Shown: positions 9,242 to 19,641, numbered from the stretch's first letter. The stretch is DNA of 19,793 bases from Isohypsibius dastychi (GCA_034696485.1 JAQIWT010000458.1:1-19793); one strand, 5' to 3'. Program-made: numbers and translations. The notes: generated by a model not told the origin, from the sequence alone.

Positions 9242-11349
9242 TCATGGCTTATCACCGAACCTCCAAATCAACAATACGATGAGGCAAAAAAAAGAAGCCG
9301 TGAGTGAGCTTATTACTGCCGCCTGCATGACTAAAACAGATGTAGCTAAAAAGAACAGAGGCCATGAATGATGTGCATCTAGGAGGGTCGATTCGGGAAA
9401 ATGAAAGCTGTTACCTTCGACCTGGCAAGCAGTGTTCGTCCCCAGATATCCACAACGAGGCTCGTTTAGTGGCGGCCAAGCATCACCTGGCCAATCAAAC
9501 GGATAATCAAGGAGAACAAAGTGCCCATCGGCAGACTGCATCATGATTGCCTATATCAATACAAAATCGGTGAAACCGTGCCAGTTTGACCCACATAACC
9601 TTTCGCTGACGCTGTGGGCTCCATTGCGGTCGAAATTATTGACGAAGAGGTCGAGCCGACGGTCGCCCTTTGAGTTGACATAAATCTTACCGACATTCGT
9701 CTCGAATGTATGGTTCAAATACAATGAGGCCAGGGTTCTCCCGTCAATCGGCGATTTCGTGCGAGTGCGTTCTACGACAACCTTAAGAAAAACACCGAGA
9801 AAAAATGTGGCTCATTGTGAAACACAGGATGATAGAATGTTGTACTTCTGCAAGGGTTTGAATGAAGGCATAGCCGGAACTGACCATTATGTACTTGAAA
9901 AAGAAATATCCCAGTTCGAACAAACCCATTTGTACAGAATCTCAGTTGTACCAAGTTATTTCCAGGGTAAGAAAAATTGTAGAGTTGCCGCGATTGATTT
10001 CGCATCACTGCGTTCATGTCATCCTGAATCAAGCTCGTTGAAGTGATGTTCTGAGCTGGTGTAACCAGAAGGACCGATCGGAAAGCGTCTTTTGCGGCCT
10101 AAAAGCATCTCATGTATAGATGTGGTTTATTCGATACAACGGGAATCAACATACCTCATCCGAGACGTTATTAGCTTCCCAGGTCATTCTGCCATGAAGA
10201 TGTGGCGTTCCTAAGCCCAGGTCCATCGTTATGTAAACCTGAAGGCGCAGGAGCTCAATGTCGTGGCTGATCGAATTTCGGATTCCTTGGAAGCACTTAC
10301 GTATTCCCCGTTGGTCATACCCAGTAACCGAGCTTCTAACTATTTGAATCACAAAATGGCTTGTTACTGCAAAGCTTTTGGTTTCGTTCTCACCATGAAT
10401 GGGCGTAATGTCCAGCCCGGCCCAAAAAATAACATTACTGAAAATACAACTGATATGAATTTACCGTATTGATTATATACATGTATATGTGAGCATACTG
10501 TGAATATATGGTATCACCAAATGAGAATGGAAAGTGATCATACCACGACTATGCGTTCTGAACTCTGCAAGCAGTTTCAGAAAATCACTCCTGTTTTGTG
10601 AGCTGATATGCCGCGATGGGTAGCGGAGCGAATAATCCCTCAGTGTTGATATCAACGATCCAGATATCAATCTGTAAGCCACTACCGCGGAAGTGTCGAC
10701 CAGAATGAAGACTGTGGTCCATTTATGTTTAACAAGGACGCTAAGAAAAATTTCAACATATGCTGGGACTGATAAGGGACTTGTGGAAATCCATGTTGGA
10801 TGCAATCGTCTGTCTCTCATGGCCCAGTCTGTAGTTACACTGTAATTACAAAAATATTGCATTTCCAATCATAATTTCCGTGATTTGACAAAGTGCTCAC
10901 GTACGTCGTTACGAAAAGAATATTCCAGGCTTTTGCAAGTTGACTGAGTAGCCTGGTCTCAAGGCAACCTAGCAAACAACGTTCAACGTTCTGATTCACT
11001 CATCGAGTAGTAATGGTCACTGACCCGGGGTAGCTATCACGAATGTTGAATTATTTTTCAATCGTCCAGTTTGATAGAACCATTGCGCTGCTAGACGTTC
11101 AGCATTGTCAAGCATCTGCATGCAGTTGGTGATGGCACCTTCCGTAAGAAACTCGATAGACAGCTTGACACGTCCGTCGTATTTCGCGTTCATTGTTTGG
11201 ACTGCGAGGTCAAACGCAGGTCGTGAATAAGGAAACGTCCCAAGCTGGTCTGGATTAGAGTATCCGATTACTGCTATTTCCACTTCTGAAACCGCTTCAG
11301 ATGAACCGACAACAGCCCAGAATACCGGGATCAGCATTCTCGAGTTCAT
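9242..11349 (-). CDS. ANF-receptor (natriuretic-peptide-receptor-like) single-pass receptor, gene B
   Basis: Eleven exons: 11349-11025, 10968-10905, 10839-10544, 10437-10394, 10339-10301, 10238-10155, 10098-9952, 9893-9846, 9781-9611, 9550-9415, 9345-9242; 1458 nt, 485 aa plus TGA. All introns are GT-AG, 54-106 nt. A signal peptide (MNSRMLIPVFWAVVGSSEA) precedes the ANF-receptor ectodomain (EVEIAVIGYSNPDQLGTF; DNAERLAAQWFYQTG; MTNGEYVYITMDLG; FSYPGNNL). Next come WPPLNEPRCGYLGTNTACQ, a TM helix near 455-480, and a six-residue tail RFGDKP. There is no cyclase or kinase-homology region. Every intron matches gene A in position and phase, so A and B are tandem duplicates. Exon 10238-10155 is the uninterrupted 84-nt equivalent of the exon that carries a transposon in A. 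B is the intact reference copy. The ligand and partners are unknown; a clearance or decoy role for a peptide is an inference from the short tail. Confidence 0.88.
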
Positions 11350-13181
11350 ATTTGCATAATTTTGGGAAACGACAGATCATGAACAGTAGTTTGTAGAGAC
11401 TTTCCCGGTGATTCAGTTTACAATCTGCTTGTGAAGTTCTTTCATTCAGTATGACGGTCGTTGAATGGAGGAATGATTCCGCATTCGGGCATGGACGTGA
11501 CAGCAGCGGTCGTCAGTTATAAAGCAAGACTGATGGAAGCGATCATTAAAAGTAGGTAGACACACATAACCAGCAGTTTGCAAATCTCTTGAGCAAATGC
11601 GGCATGTGTAAGAATGAAAAGAAGGAGGACCCCACTGCACGGCACGAATGTAATAGAGTTTTGTGTGGCTAAAAAATATATGGGAAAAATCAAGGGTTCA
11701 GGGCCGAACCCGTCTGTCGAATAACAATGTTCAGAGAATTCCCAATGACCATTAAGAGACAAAGAGCGATGGCTTTGGTACAGAATTTCCAGAAAAGATG
11801 CATCTATCAGATACGCGATTCACGTTTCAGATGACACCATGCGCACCTGAAGGATCACCGGCGTCGTAAACAGCGACAATGCGATGCAAGTTTACAGATG
11901 CTCAGAGCTACGCATGAAGGTTGAAGTTGCTCAAGGAACGTTCATGGCAGTAAGTAACTCAGCTGATGCGTGAATAAAAACCCGCGTAATTGTGATCTCC
12001 TTGCTTTGACCAGACAGCTTAGCTAACAGCACCTTGCGTGTGATTTATGGATCTATGCAAATTCCAAAATTATAACCTGAACCGCAATGAGCACGGTTCA
12101 CGGTATCTTTGCGTACAGTACCTAATTTAGGGTACCTGAAGCCCAAAACCCATGAATTTAAGCCTGGTCCCGTGCGCAGTAGCCTGATCCCGGGTGCTCC
12201 AACTAAACGAAACGTTGTTATGCAAGTCAGCTAAGGTGAGAGACGAGACAAGATGAACTGCAGCATTCCTGGTAACAATCTCCACTTTGCCACGGTAAAT
12301 GCACATGCACTGCGGTGATAACTGAATTAACGGTTTCGAACAGCAACTCATTACTCATGACCCCAGTCACCTCCAGACTGTTTTCAGGCGATACGTTTTC
12401 TGATTGCAGTTCCAAGTTGTTACGTTGTTGTAACGTTGATTGCAGTTCACAAGAACTTCTTGACCTGAAGATACCGAACTGCAGAAGATTCATTTTGAAT
12501 GCGGACTGGTCCTGCAACTGTGGTCTCAGACTTTTGTGAGTCCTCCAAATCAACTAAGTTTTCTTACACCATCCATATGGTAAAAACTTGCAGGGAAGTT
12601 ATGCTCGAACTTGTTTTGAGACCAAAAAAGTAACGAGACGTTTTTGAGACTGTCTGTTCAAGCTTCAAGTAGCTGTCATTGACAAAGACTTCATCTTGCC
12701 AGATATTTTAAGCAGTCACTGAACACAGAGAACCGCAAACACAGATTTTTCAAAAATTCTACGGAAAACCGAGCCATAAACTATCCGTTTGGCATGGGGC
12801 ACGGCTCAGTTTTTAAGAAGTTTGCTGGAAAATCTGTTTGATCCGGTGCTACACACTACTTCTGGCAGCATTAGGTCTTTGAAACAATGAATCCATCTTG
12901 ATTCAGAACTCCCGCAACAACCGAAGATGACCTAATGGAATTCGCCATCAATCTTTATCAGCCATGTGGTACTGTACTGCCGCGACCTGAAGGTTTATTG
13001 GATTGATCAATCAGTGAGGGTAGACCGGCAGAGCGAGGTGGGTAACACAGTCGTGCACGGGTAAAATTTCCTGCCTGGGTGATCTATTCTTACCTTCAGG
13101 CCGCGGCAGTACAGTAGATCTTTTTCCCGAGATTAAACGGCAACAATCGCACAAATGGAAAACCCGTGATGAAGGACTTGC
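11350..13181. other. Intergenic region between receptor gene B and copy C
   Basis: No gene was recognised. Minus-strand frames at 11517-11762 (hydrophobic) and 12227-12553 and a plus-strand frame at 12315-12539 carry no family motif and overlap each other's shadows. The 5' flank of gene B is here, without an identifiable core promoter. A TA-flanked inverted-repeat element at 12970-13116 is listed separately. Confidence 0.45.
12970..13116. mobile_element. Putative 147-bp TA-flanked MITE (Tc1/mariner-like)
   Basis: The 25-bp ends at 12970-12994 and 13092-13116 are inverted copies with one mismatch; they begin TACTGTACTGCCGCG and share CCTGAAGGT. The outermost TA on each side can be read as a TA target duplication, as in Tc1/mariner elements, leaving about 23-bp TIRs. 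The 97-bp interior has no ORF. The superfamily assignment rests only on the TA flanks. Confidence 0.55.
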
Positions 13182-13820
13182 TTACCTTAGTATCCATGAT
13201 AACGTCAGACAAACTACCAGAACCACAGAGGATACAAGTAATCCAGCTTGAACCATCCCTGAATGCCAATCTGTGGGAATTAAGAAAACAATCAAAAAAT
13301 ATATGCTACGATTCTTGAAACATATCAAGATTTCTGATCGAAAACGGAAGTTCTGTTTTAAAAAAGTCTGAACATGCCATCTTGACAAATGAGCCTGGTG
13401 CCGAGATATCCACAGAGTGGCTCGTCAAGCAGTGGCCAAACTCCTCCTGGCCAATCAATTTCTTCCAGCACGGTGACAAACTTGCCATTCGGATACTGCT
13501 TCATCATGATAGACACTGTTTTATTAGGCGGATTCGTGTCGTTACTCAGACGGCTGAAGTGTTTGATCAGCATATCCACTCTTCGGTCGCCATATGAGTT
13601 TATGTAGACTAGACCAATTCGCGTACTGAAGGAACGGTTCATGAACATACGACCAAGCGATCACCCAGTGATGCCATGTGAGCCGTTCATGCCGGCTTCT
13701 CTGATGACCTTCTCTGAAAACGATAAGGTTACAGCGGCCGGAGGGTGGTGTGAAGTATGGCGGTACATTTACCTGGGTCAAGATTTCGACAAATGAATAC
13801 GCTGAACTCACAGCGGGGTA
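13182..13820 (-). pseudogene. 5'-truncated ANF-receptor copy C
   Basis: Only the last exons of the receptor family remain: 13820-13773 (YPAVSSAYSFVEILTQ, 48 nt as in A and B), 13708-13381 (MFMNRSFSTRIGLVYINSYG; then DWPGGVWPLLDEPLCGYLG), and 13270-13182 (TM helix, ending SWILR then TAA). No exons for the signal peptide or most of the ANF domain are found upstream before the protease fragment. An in-frame TGA at 13661-13663 interrupts the middle exon. The donor expected after ...CQ reads AT instead of GT (13380-13379). The intron that A and B have in the middle of this block is absent, with seven extra residues. Together these features indicate a decayed partial duplicate. Confidence 0.75.
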
Positions 13821-14142
13821 CTGTACGTAAGATAAGTTTCAAATTAATGACATAAAAAAGTAGAATAATTAAGAAGAATCTCGTGATTGTCACTGAAATA
13901 AATGATGGTTTGTAGGTTACCAAAACAATAGAAAATACTTGGTAACCGTTGCTTTCAAATTTATTATGACTCATGAAACTTAATTTTACCAAGGGAAGTG
14001 GGCTAGTGACGTCGGAGTGACAAAGAGGCGTGGTCTGCCATTGACCTGGGCTTATACTGAACGCTGGTTAAGCATCATGCGCAGACCAGATATGGACAAA
14101 AACTGTCGATCCCGATACGTCAAAACTCTGTATCTCTATCAA

Positions 14143-14159
14143 CCCCCCCCCCCCCCCCC
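14143..14159. repeat. C17 homopolymer tract
   Basis: Seventeen consecutive C on the plus strand (G on the minus strand), just downstream of the protease-like exon. One of five long G/C runs in the window. Confidence 0.9.
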
Positions 14160-14268
14160 AATCCACATTGTCATAGCAGAAGGCAGAACGCTACTTTTGC
14201 AATCGCGCCGGTTGTTTGATTTACCGCGGCTCATGGTCTCATCGGTCAGAACGAATCGATTGACTTAC

Positions 14269-14576
14269 CATTCTCGTTCCGGGAAAGGTGAAATAGTACA
14301 TCCAAGCAGCTTGCCTCCCTGAGTGATCCCAGGATTCGTGAGCTCAGCATTGGTGTAGCTCTTTTTCGCCGGAGTGATAATTGATGTTTTACCCGCGAGC
14401 TTAGGGATGCTGTCGACGGATTTGCTGAGTTCGATGAAGGCGATATCCCAATGGTGACCGGGATGTGCGTGTACGCAAGATGGATGAACGATGAAGTCTC
14501 TGGTCGGAACTTTGACAGTTCCTTTGTCGCTGTCGAGACTATGGTTGCCGAGAAACACGGTGTATGGCTCCGTTTC
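14269..14576 (-). pseudogene. Orphan exon of a trypsin-like (S1) serine protease
   Basis: Bounded by a good acceptor (GTTATTTCAG|GAAACGG) and donor (GAATG|GTAAGT), 308 nt encode a chymotrypsin-fold centre. TEPYTVFLGNHSLDSDKG resembles the conserved LGxHxL segment, VPTRDFIVHPSC the VxxxxxHP segment, and HHWDIAFIELSKSV holds the catalytic Asp of the DIAxxxL motif. I found no exon with TAAHC (catalytic His) upstream nor GDSGG (catalytic Ser) downstream on this strand within the available space. The frame stays open upstream through CSALLVHRKYDS, which vaguely resembles the usual CxGxLI segment. It is either a gene fragment/pseudogene or a gene with distant exons; the G-tract region upstream makes either possible. 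Confidence 0.55.
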
Positions 14577-15750
14577 CTGAAATAACTGTGAGTCGTATTT
14601 CCGATGAACAAGCAGCGCGCTGCAGTTTCTCAGTGGTCACAATCCAACTTCAGTCCTTCTGGTCTGGCTGATCCCACTGAGTTGTGAGATTCTGGAACAA
14701 GTTATTCGCCATCCCTCTTGCAGCCTCGTGAGGTTCACAATAACAGACATATGCCATTTATCTGTGCAGCCTTGTCAGCCACCGTTTCGTCACTGATGCT
14801 CCTTCGATCTGAACACAACGTCGGAATCCACCTTTCCAGATTCCAGATTCCAAATTCCAAAAAACCACAGGAAAGAAAACGGATAAGAGGATTCTAAATT
14901 CCGATAAGAGAGAGCTACTTATGAATCAGGGAACGAGGAAGACGAATGACCACAACAAACTGCACCGACATCATGGGCCACTGAATATCTTGGCCTAATC
15001 CTACTGCTCCTTCCACTGGCTGAGAGGAAAGAAGTAGGGGTACATTCTCGTAGCGAGGCAGACTAGGCGGAGGGGGGGGGGGGGGGGTCGGGCCAACCGG
15101 CCAATCAGAGAAACCTTTTTTAAAACTTTTTGCCTCGTCCTCCAGCGGTCCACTATGGATGAAGGAATTGTTGGTCCACCCCGGGGGGGGGGGGGGTGGA
15201 CAAAAAAGCACATCAAAGAACTGCTTCTGAACGGCTCTGCGAAAGCGAGAAAGATCTGCAGCCGGTGGTTCAAATGATGACGAGTAAGTTCGGAGATGGT
15301 ATTCCTTGGTAACGTTAACCGTTAGCATCATTTATTTTTCTGTCGTCTTGTGTTCTGTTAACATACGACCGGTTTAGGACCATTGGTACCAAAACCAGCC
15401 GGAACTCAAATTGGAGGCCGTAAGTGATCTCAAACAGTGTGGTAACTGGAGCACAGTGACCACCAGGTTTGGATTCAAATTACATTCAGCCTGATTTCAA
15501 TCCGCATTTTATCAACAGCCTCGACTCGACTTCAACCGGGTCACCGGAACGGGGTCATATTTCTGAATAAGGAACATCATTGATTCCAAGAGGTTTCGTT
15601 CAAATTCACAACTCACTGAAACACTGAAACACTGCTACGCGAGCAACTCTTATGCCAGTGAGCATTATGCGTGAGAAGTCGAGCAGCGCTAACAAAGATC
15701 ATATCGCAGACAGAGCACCAGTGCATCAATATTGTTTTCCTGACAACATC
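14577..15750. other. Non-coding region with long G tracts
   Basis: Runs of G at 15072-15087 (16) and 15183-15196 (14) dominate this stretch and create proline-rich minus-strand frames that look spurious. Short imperfect direct repeats of CCAGATT/CCAAATT occur near 14840-14860. The 3' flank of the zinc-finger gene lies at the upper end. No further gene was recognised. Confidence 0.5.
15072..15196. repeat. Paired G16 and G14 tracts with a CCCC/GGGG hairpin
   Basis: G runs lie at 15072-15087 and 15183-15196. The second is bracketed by GTCCACCCC before it and GGGGTGGAC at its end, so the tract sits in a 9-bp-arm hairpin. A related sequence without the long G run lies near 19010-19047. Confidence 0.75.
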
Positions 15751-18672
15751 TTACCCATTCACCGTCATTTCTTTTCCCTCCATACGGACAACCTCGGCTT
15801 CAACGTGATTCCGTCCCAAATGCTCTTCAAATCCAGCTTCAGTCAGAAAATCTCTTCTGCAGATCGGGCATTTGATTGAAATTGCTTCCTTAACCGGAAG
15901 ATTCAGCTCAGGAATGTCCTTCAGTGATTGTTCCGGGTGTCTGGCTTCCAGATGTCTGATGAGGTTCTTCCGGGTAACATATCCAACTTTGCACGGCATA
16001 CATTTGAAAACGAAGGCCATGTAGTCCTCGGCTGCTCTGGGTGCCTTTTCTCCATCGGCGATCTTGACTTTTCTTCGAACATGCTCAACTGGCCTGTTCA
16101 AGTTGTGGAAGCTTGCGATGTGTCGTCTGAGATTCATGGAATACTTGAACTGCTGATCACAATGCTCGCAGTGAAACTTGAACTCCTGAATAAAAGGAGA
16201 AGAAGATGCTCAGTAAACTGAATCCAAAAGACCCAAGAATGCAAACAATACCGTCGAATGTGTTCGCATATGGATTTTCAAGCCCTTTTTTCGTGCAAGA
16301 ACGATCCCACAGATTTCGCACGGAAATGGTTTTGAGGAATGAGCTTCGAACAGGTGACGCTTCAACAGGGCGTAAGAACGACATGAACGCTGACAGAGGA
16401 GACGGGGACATGGGAAGACGCCATCTTTCATATGAACGATGACATGCTGGTTCTTTTTCAATCCTGACCCAAAGTTCAGTTTACACCAGGGACAAGCGTA
16501 CCGCTCTGATGGTGGCTCTACTCTCCGCTTCCGGTTACGCGGCTGAATTTTACACATAATTGAACAAGATGACGAACTTATTCATCACCGAGTGATGCTG
16601 TTGATCTGGTTACCTTTGTTTTCAAAACCACCTTCCCATCTCCAGCTGCAACAGATGGTTCTATGTCCATGGAAAACCGTGACTTCAAGGTTTCACGATC
16701 TTTTTTATTGAGCTTGCCAAGGTCACGACGATGAAAACTTGCATGCTTGACGAGCTCTTCTAGAGTGGCGAACATCATTCTGCATGTTGGACAGTTGAGT
16801 GTCATTTCGTGCATTTCTGGCAGCGCCGCTCCATGTGAAACCCGGTGGATGTTCAGTATTTGTTCCGACAGATAAAAATCATCACAATCTGCGCATTTAT
16901 GACGCCAACAGTGCATGCCAGGTGTCGCCGAGTCACAGATTGTGCCAGAAGCCATGGATTCCAATGATCTGTCGTTTTGTGCGGAATCCTGCAGAAAAAA
17001 GTCACTCATAATACATAATATCAAACAGGAATATTCTTTTCTGTTAGTGACTGTTTCTCATTCTCCACGATATTTCTTCCGTGCAATCGGAGCAGAAAAA
17101 ATCTCTGCTGAGATTCCACCACAGTCAAACGTCGTAGAGCGAAGCTCCAGTTACGGAAATCAACTTGTGCTCAACAATGCCTTTTCGCAATCAAAAAACT
17201 TGTGGTCGAGTGTTCAATCAATTCTGATTTCAAAAATCAAAATTCACTTGAAAAATAAGGTTTTTCTCGTTTTGAAGAAAATGACGTCAGTCTTGACGTT
17301 TAGAGCTTCAGCGAAGCACAAACTTAAGGCGAAGAAGCGTTCTGCAGTTGTTTTGCTCAGACTGTAAGGTATGACGAATGAAGATTGCTTACCGCATCGT
17401 TCCAGTTTAATCGCTCATCACCTCCAGAATCACAGATTGCCTGAACTATTCCCGAGTCAAATTCATCTCCTTCAACCGAATCCGAGTCACTCTTCTTATC
17501 GGAAGCATCTTCCAGACAGAAATCTTCTTCGTCCGACAATTCCGGTTCACTTTCGACATAGACTGATTTCGCCAGTTTTGAACTCCTTCGTGACATTCTG
17601 GAAGGCTCAAGAGATTCGGTCTCGATCTGCGGCAAGTTCGGCTCAATCAGCTCTGATGCACATTCCGATTCTGCTACCCCAGGATCGGAATCGATCATTT
17701 CAACAACTGCCAAGTCAACTGGTTGCTGGATTATGGAGATAAACTGAGCGGCTGCTTGAGTTTTCTTAGGGCGACCTCTTCCTCGTTTACCCAGGACTGA
17801 TGGCCCACACTGTTCGTAAATCGTGGTTTTGTGGAACAATCCAACTTCAGCACAAGCTGGAGGTTCGATTTGATCTGAAACCGAACGAAGAATCAAATAA
17901 AACGAACATTTCTGGATCGCATCGAGCATCCACCAGCACGCTCGAATACCCAACAGTGTCCTACCAGAATAAATCTGATTTGAAGATGTCGACAACTGCA
18001 CGCCCGAAAGATCATCCGCCCGCGAATTCTGATCAGCTTTTGGAGGACGTCCTCTCCGTTTTTTGGAAGAACTTGCTTCGCCGCTGGTCAGAGTGATTCC
18101 TGAAAATAGTGAGAACTCAAACGAAATTCTCAAATCAAATGCCGCAATAACTCATCGGTTGAAATGTGACTTGACGTTGCTTTATGAGAGACTTTCTGAT
18201 ACTTCCTGGGGCGGCCTCTTGGTCTTTTCCCAAAAACTTGAACTGACCAGCCGTCGCCGTGAGTCTTAGTCTTAGCAGGATCATCAACCAAATCTTAAGA
18301 TAAGCACCAAAATGGATCTGTGGTTCCGGAAGAACCTTAAACTGCTCACCCAACAAACAACTGGCTGACGGCAGCGAAGAATCGATCCCAGGGAACTCCA
18401 TACCTTTAGTCTTTCTTGGCCGACCACTTTCTCGCTCACTACTGGATCTCTTCTCCAACAGACGGAGGTTACGGTTGCCAGCCCCATATGGATTGTTATT
18501 CTCTAAAAACAAAACGGTTAAATAAGAACAATAGTTCCTCAAGCAAAAGCCACGAATGGTTCATTTCATGGTCAGTCAAGTTATATCGCTTACCGGCAGG
18601 AAACTGGACCACTGACAAAGGCGGTGAAATGGTGGACGCAATGTTAGCTTCTAGAACCTCAGCCGTAAACAT
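15751..18672 (-). CDS. C2H2 zinc-finger protein with four AT-hooks
   Basis: Eight exons: 18672-18594, 18502-18404, 18293-18171, 18099-17965, 17874-17393, 16988-16614, 16542-16252, 16185-15751; 2019 nt, 672 aa plus stop. All introns are GT-AG with consistent phases; the start ATG opens MFTAEVLEANIAS. Basic AT-hook motifs lie near residues 52 (GRPRKTK), 83 (RPRGRPRK), 114 (KRRGRPPK) and 175 (KRGRGRPKK). An acidic serine-rich stretch follows (ESEPELSDEEDF). Eight C2H2 fingers occupy the C-terminal half. Their Cys/His positions are 338/341/354/358, 372/375/388/392, 448/451/464/468, 476/481/494/499, 506/509/522/526, 534/537/550/555, 590/593/606/611 and 634/637/650/655. The role is probably a nuclear DNA-binding regulator; AT-hooks bind the minor groove of A/T-rich DNA and the fingers give sequence specificity. 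No orthologue is recognised. Earlier untranslated exons could exist. Confidence 0.85.
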
Positions 18673-18720
18673 CTCATAAATTTACCGCTCAGGATACCAC
18701 CGACCCTCTAGGGGGTCAAC

Positions 18721-18843
18721 ATGGGTACGTACGTATTGGTGCGTACGAACGAATTGGTGCATCCGTACGTATGGGTACGTACGTATGGTTACGTAGGTAT
18801 AGGCACGTACGTATGAGTGCATTCGTTCGGACATGGGTACGTG
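18721..18843. repeat. TACGTA/GTAC-rich palindromic array
   Basis: Degenerate repeats of about 20-40 nt contain seven TACGTA palindromes (some overlapping as TACGTACGTA), plus CGTACG and GTACG variants joined by ATTGGTGC or ATGGGT. The array begins about 50 nt upstream of the zinc-finger ATG, in its promoter or 5' UTR. Confidence 0.8.
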
Positions 18844-19526
18844 GACAGGTTTGGTTTTAGAACCAAGCTATGTCAGGTTTTGCACAGAAAAGGCGTGGCT
18901 AGTGATAGAGATTAGACAGGAGGAAGGGTGGAACCGAACAATCAGGCTCAGGCTGACTTATTTGCGAACCTTACCTCCTATCATATACAGGGCCCATGTG
19001 GGGTTACAAATTGTTGGTCCAACCCAAGGGGATAAACAAAAAAGGAAAAAAGGGTTGAAAAAAGGATTTCTGATGATCAGAGTGACTAGGAATTAAAACG
19101 TTCTCAGAACTGAAATAGAGCTGTTTGCCGATCCAAACTCCAAAACAATTTCTCCTGTGTTTCGCAGAGCTGATTGAATCACGCTGGCTTAACACACGAA
19201 CGTCCGATTGAAGTATACCACAGACACTCAGATATATGCGCTTTTTGGATCGGTACTGTGTAATCGCGATTCGGATGGCGATCTTGACAGCTGACCCTGA
19301 AGTCTCAGATAACAAGTCCCCACATATTTCAGGGGCATATACATATTGCAATATTATCGAGCCACAAAATACAGCGGTTCAAAAAATCCTTCGATCGATT
19401 ACATGATCCTCCATTCAAACCACAGCGATGAAATTTCATCCATCTTTCTGGATCCAAGGTCTCCAGTGATCACAAAAACAAATTTCCATGGATTCTGATA
19501 AAAAACAATAAAGATGGCAAACCTAG

Positions 19527-19641
19527 CCTAAAATATTTGTGCCTCCCTAAAAACCTCCCTCGTTTTTTCACCGCCTAAAAGGCTGTCGCCTAAAAATTCC
19601 AGGATCCTTAGGATTTCAGGCGATTACCTAAAATCCTAAAA
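19527..19641. repeat. Dispersed CCTAAAA motif cluster
   Basis: CCTAAAA occurs six times in 115 nt (starting at 19527, 19546, 19574, 19589, 19627 and 19635), with the inverted form TTAGGA once between them. Spacing is irregular, so it is not a simple tandem array. It may be an end of an unrecognised element that continues past the window. Confidence 0.6.

Noticed and set aside
12227-12553. Overlapping frames on both strands near 12.2-12.5 kb
   Set aside because: They mirror each other on opposite strands with no family motif. At this length open frames are expected by chance.
12738-12838. Possible imperfect inverted repeat around GAGCC/GGCTC
   Set aside because: Arms match only about 70 percent by eye with no consistent boundary or target duplication.
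13661-13663. The in-frame TGA of copy C as a selenocysteine or readthrough codon
   Set aside because: The paralogues have an ordinary lysine/arginine there, and C carries other lesions, so simple decay is the better explanation.
14915-15331. Proline-rich minus-strand frames across the G tracts
   Set aside because: Proline runs come directly from poly-G/poly-C. No domain, splice context or second supporting signal is present.
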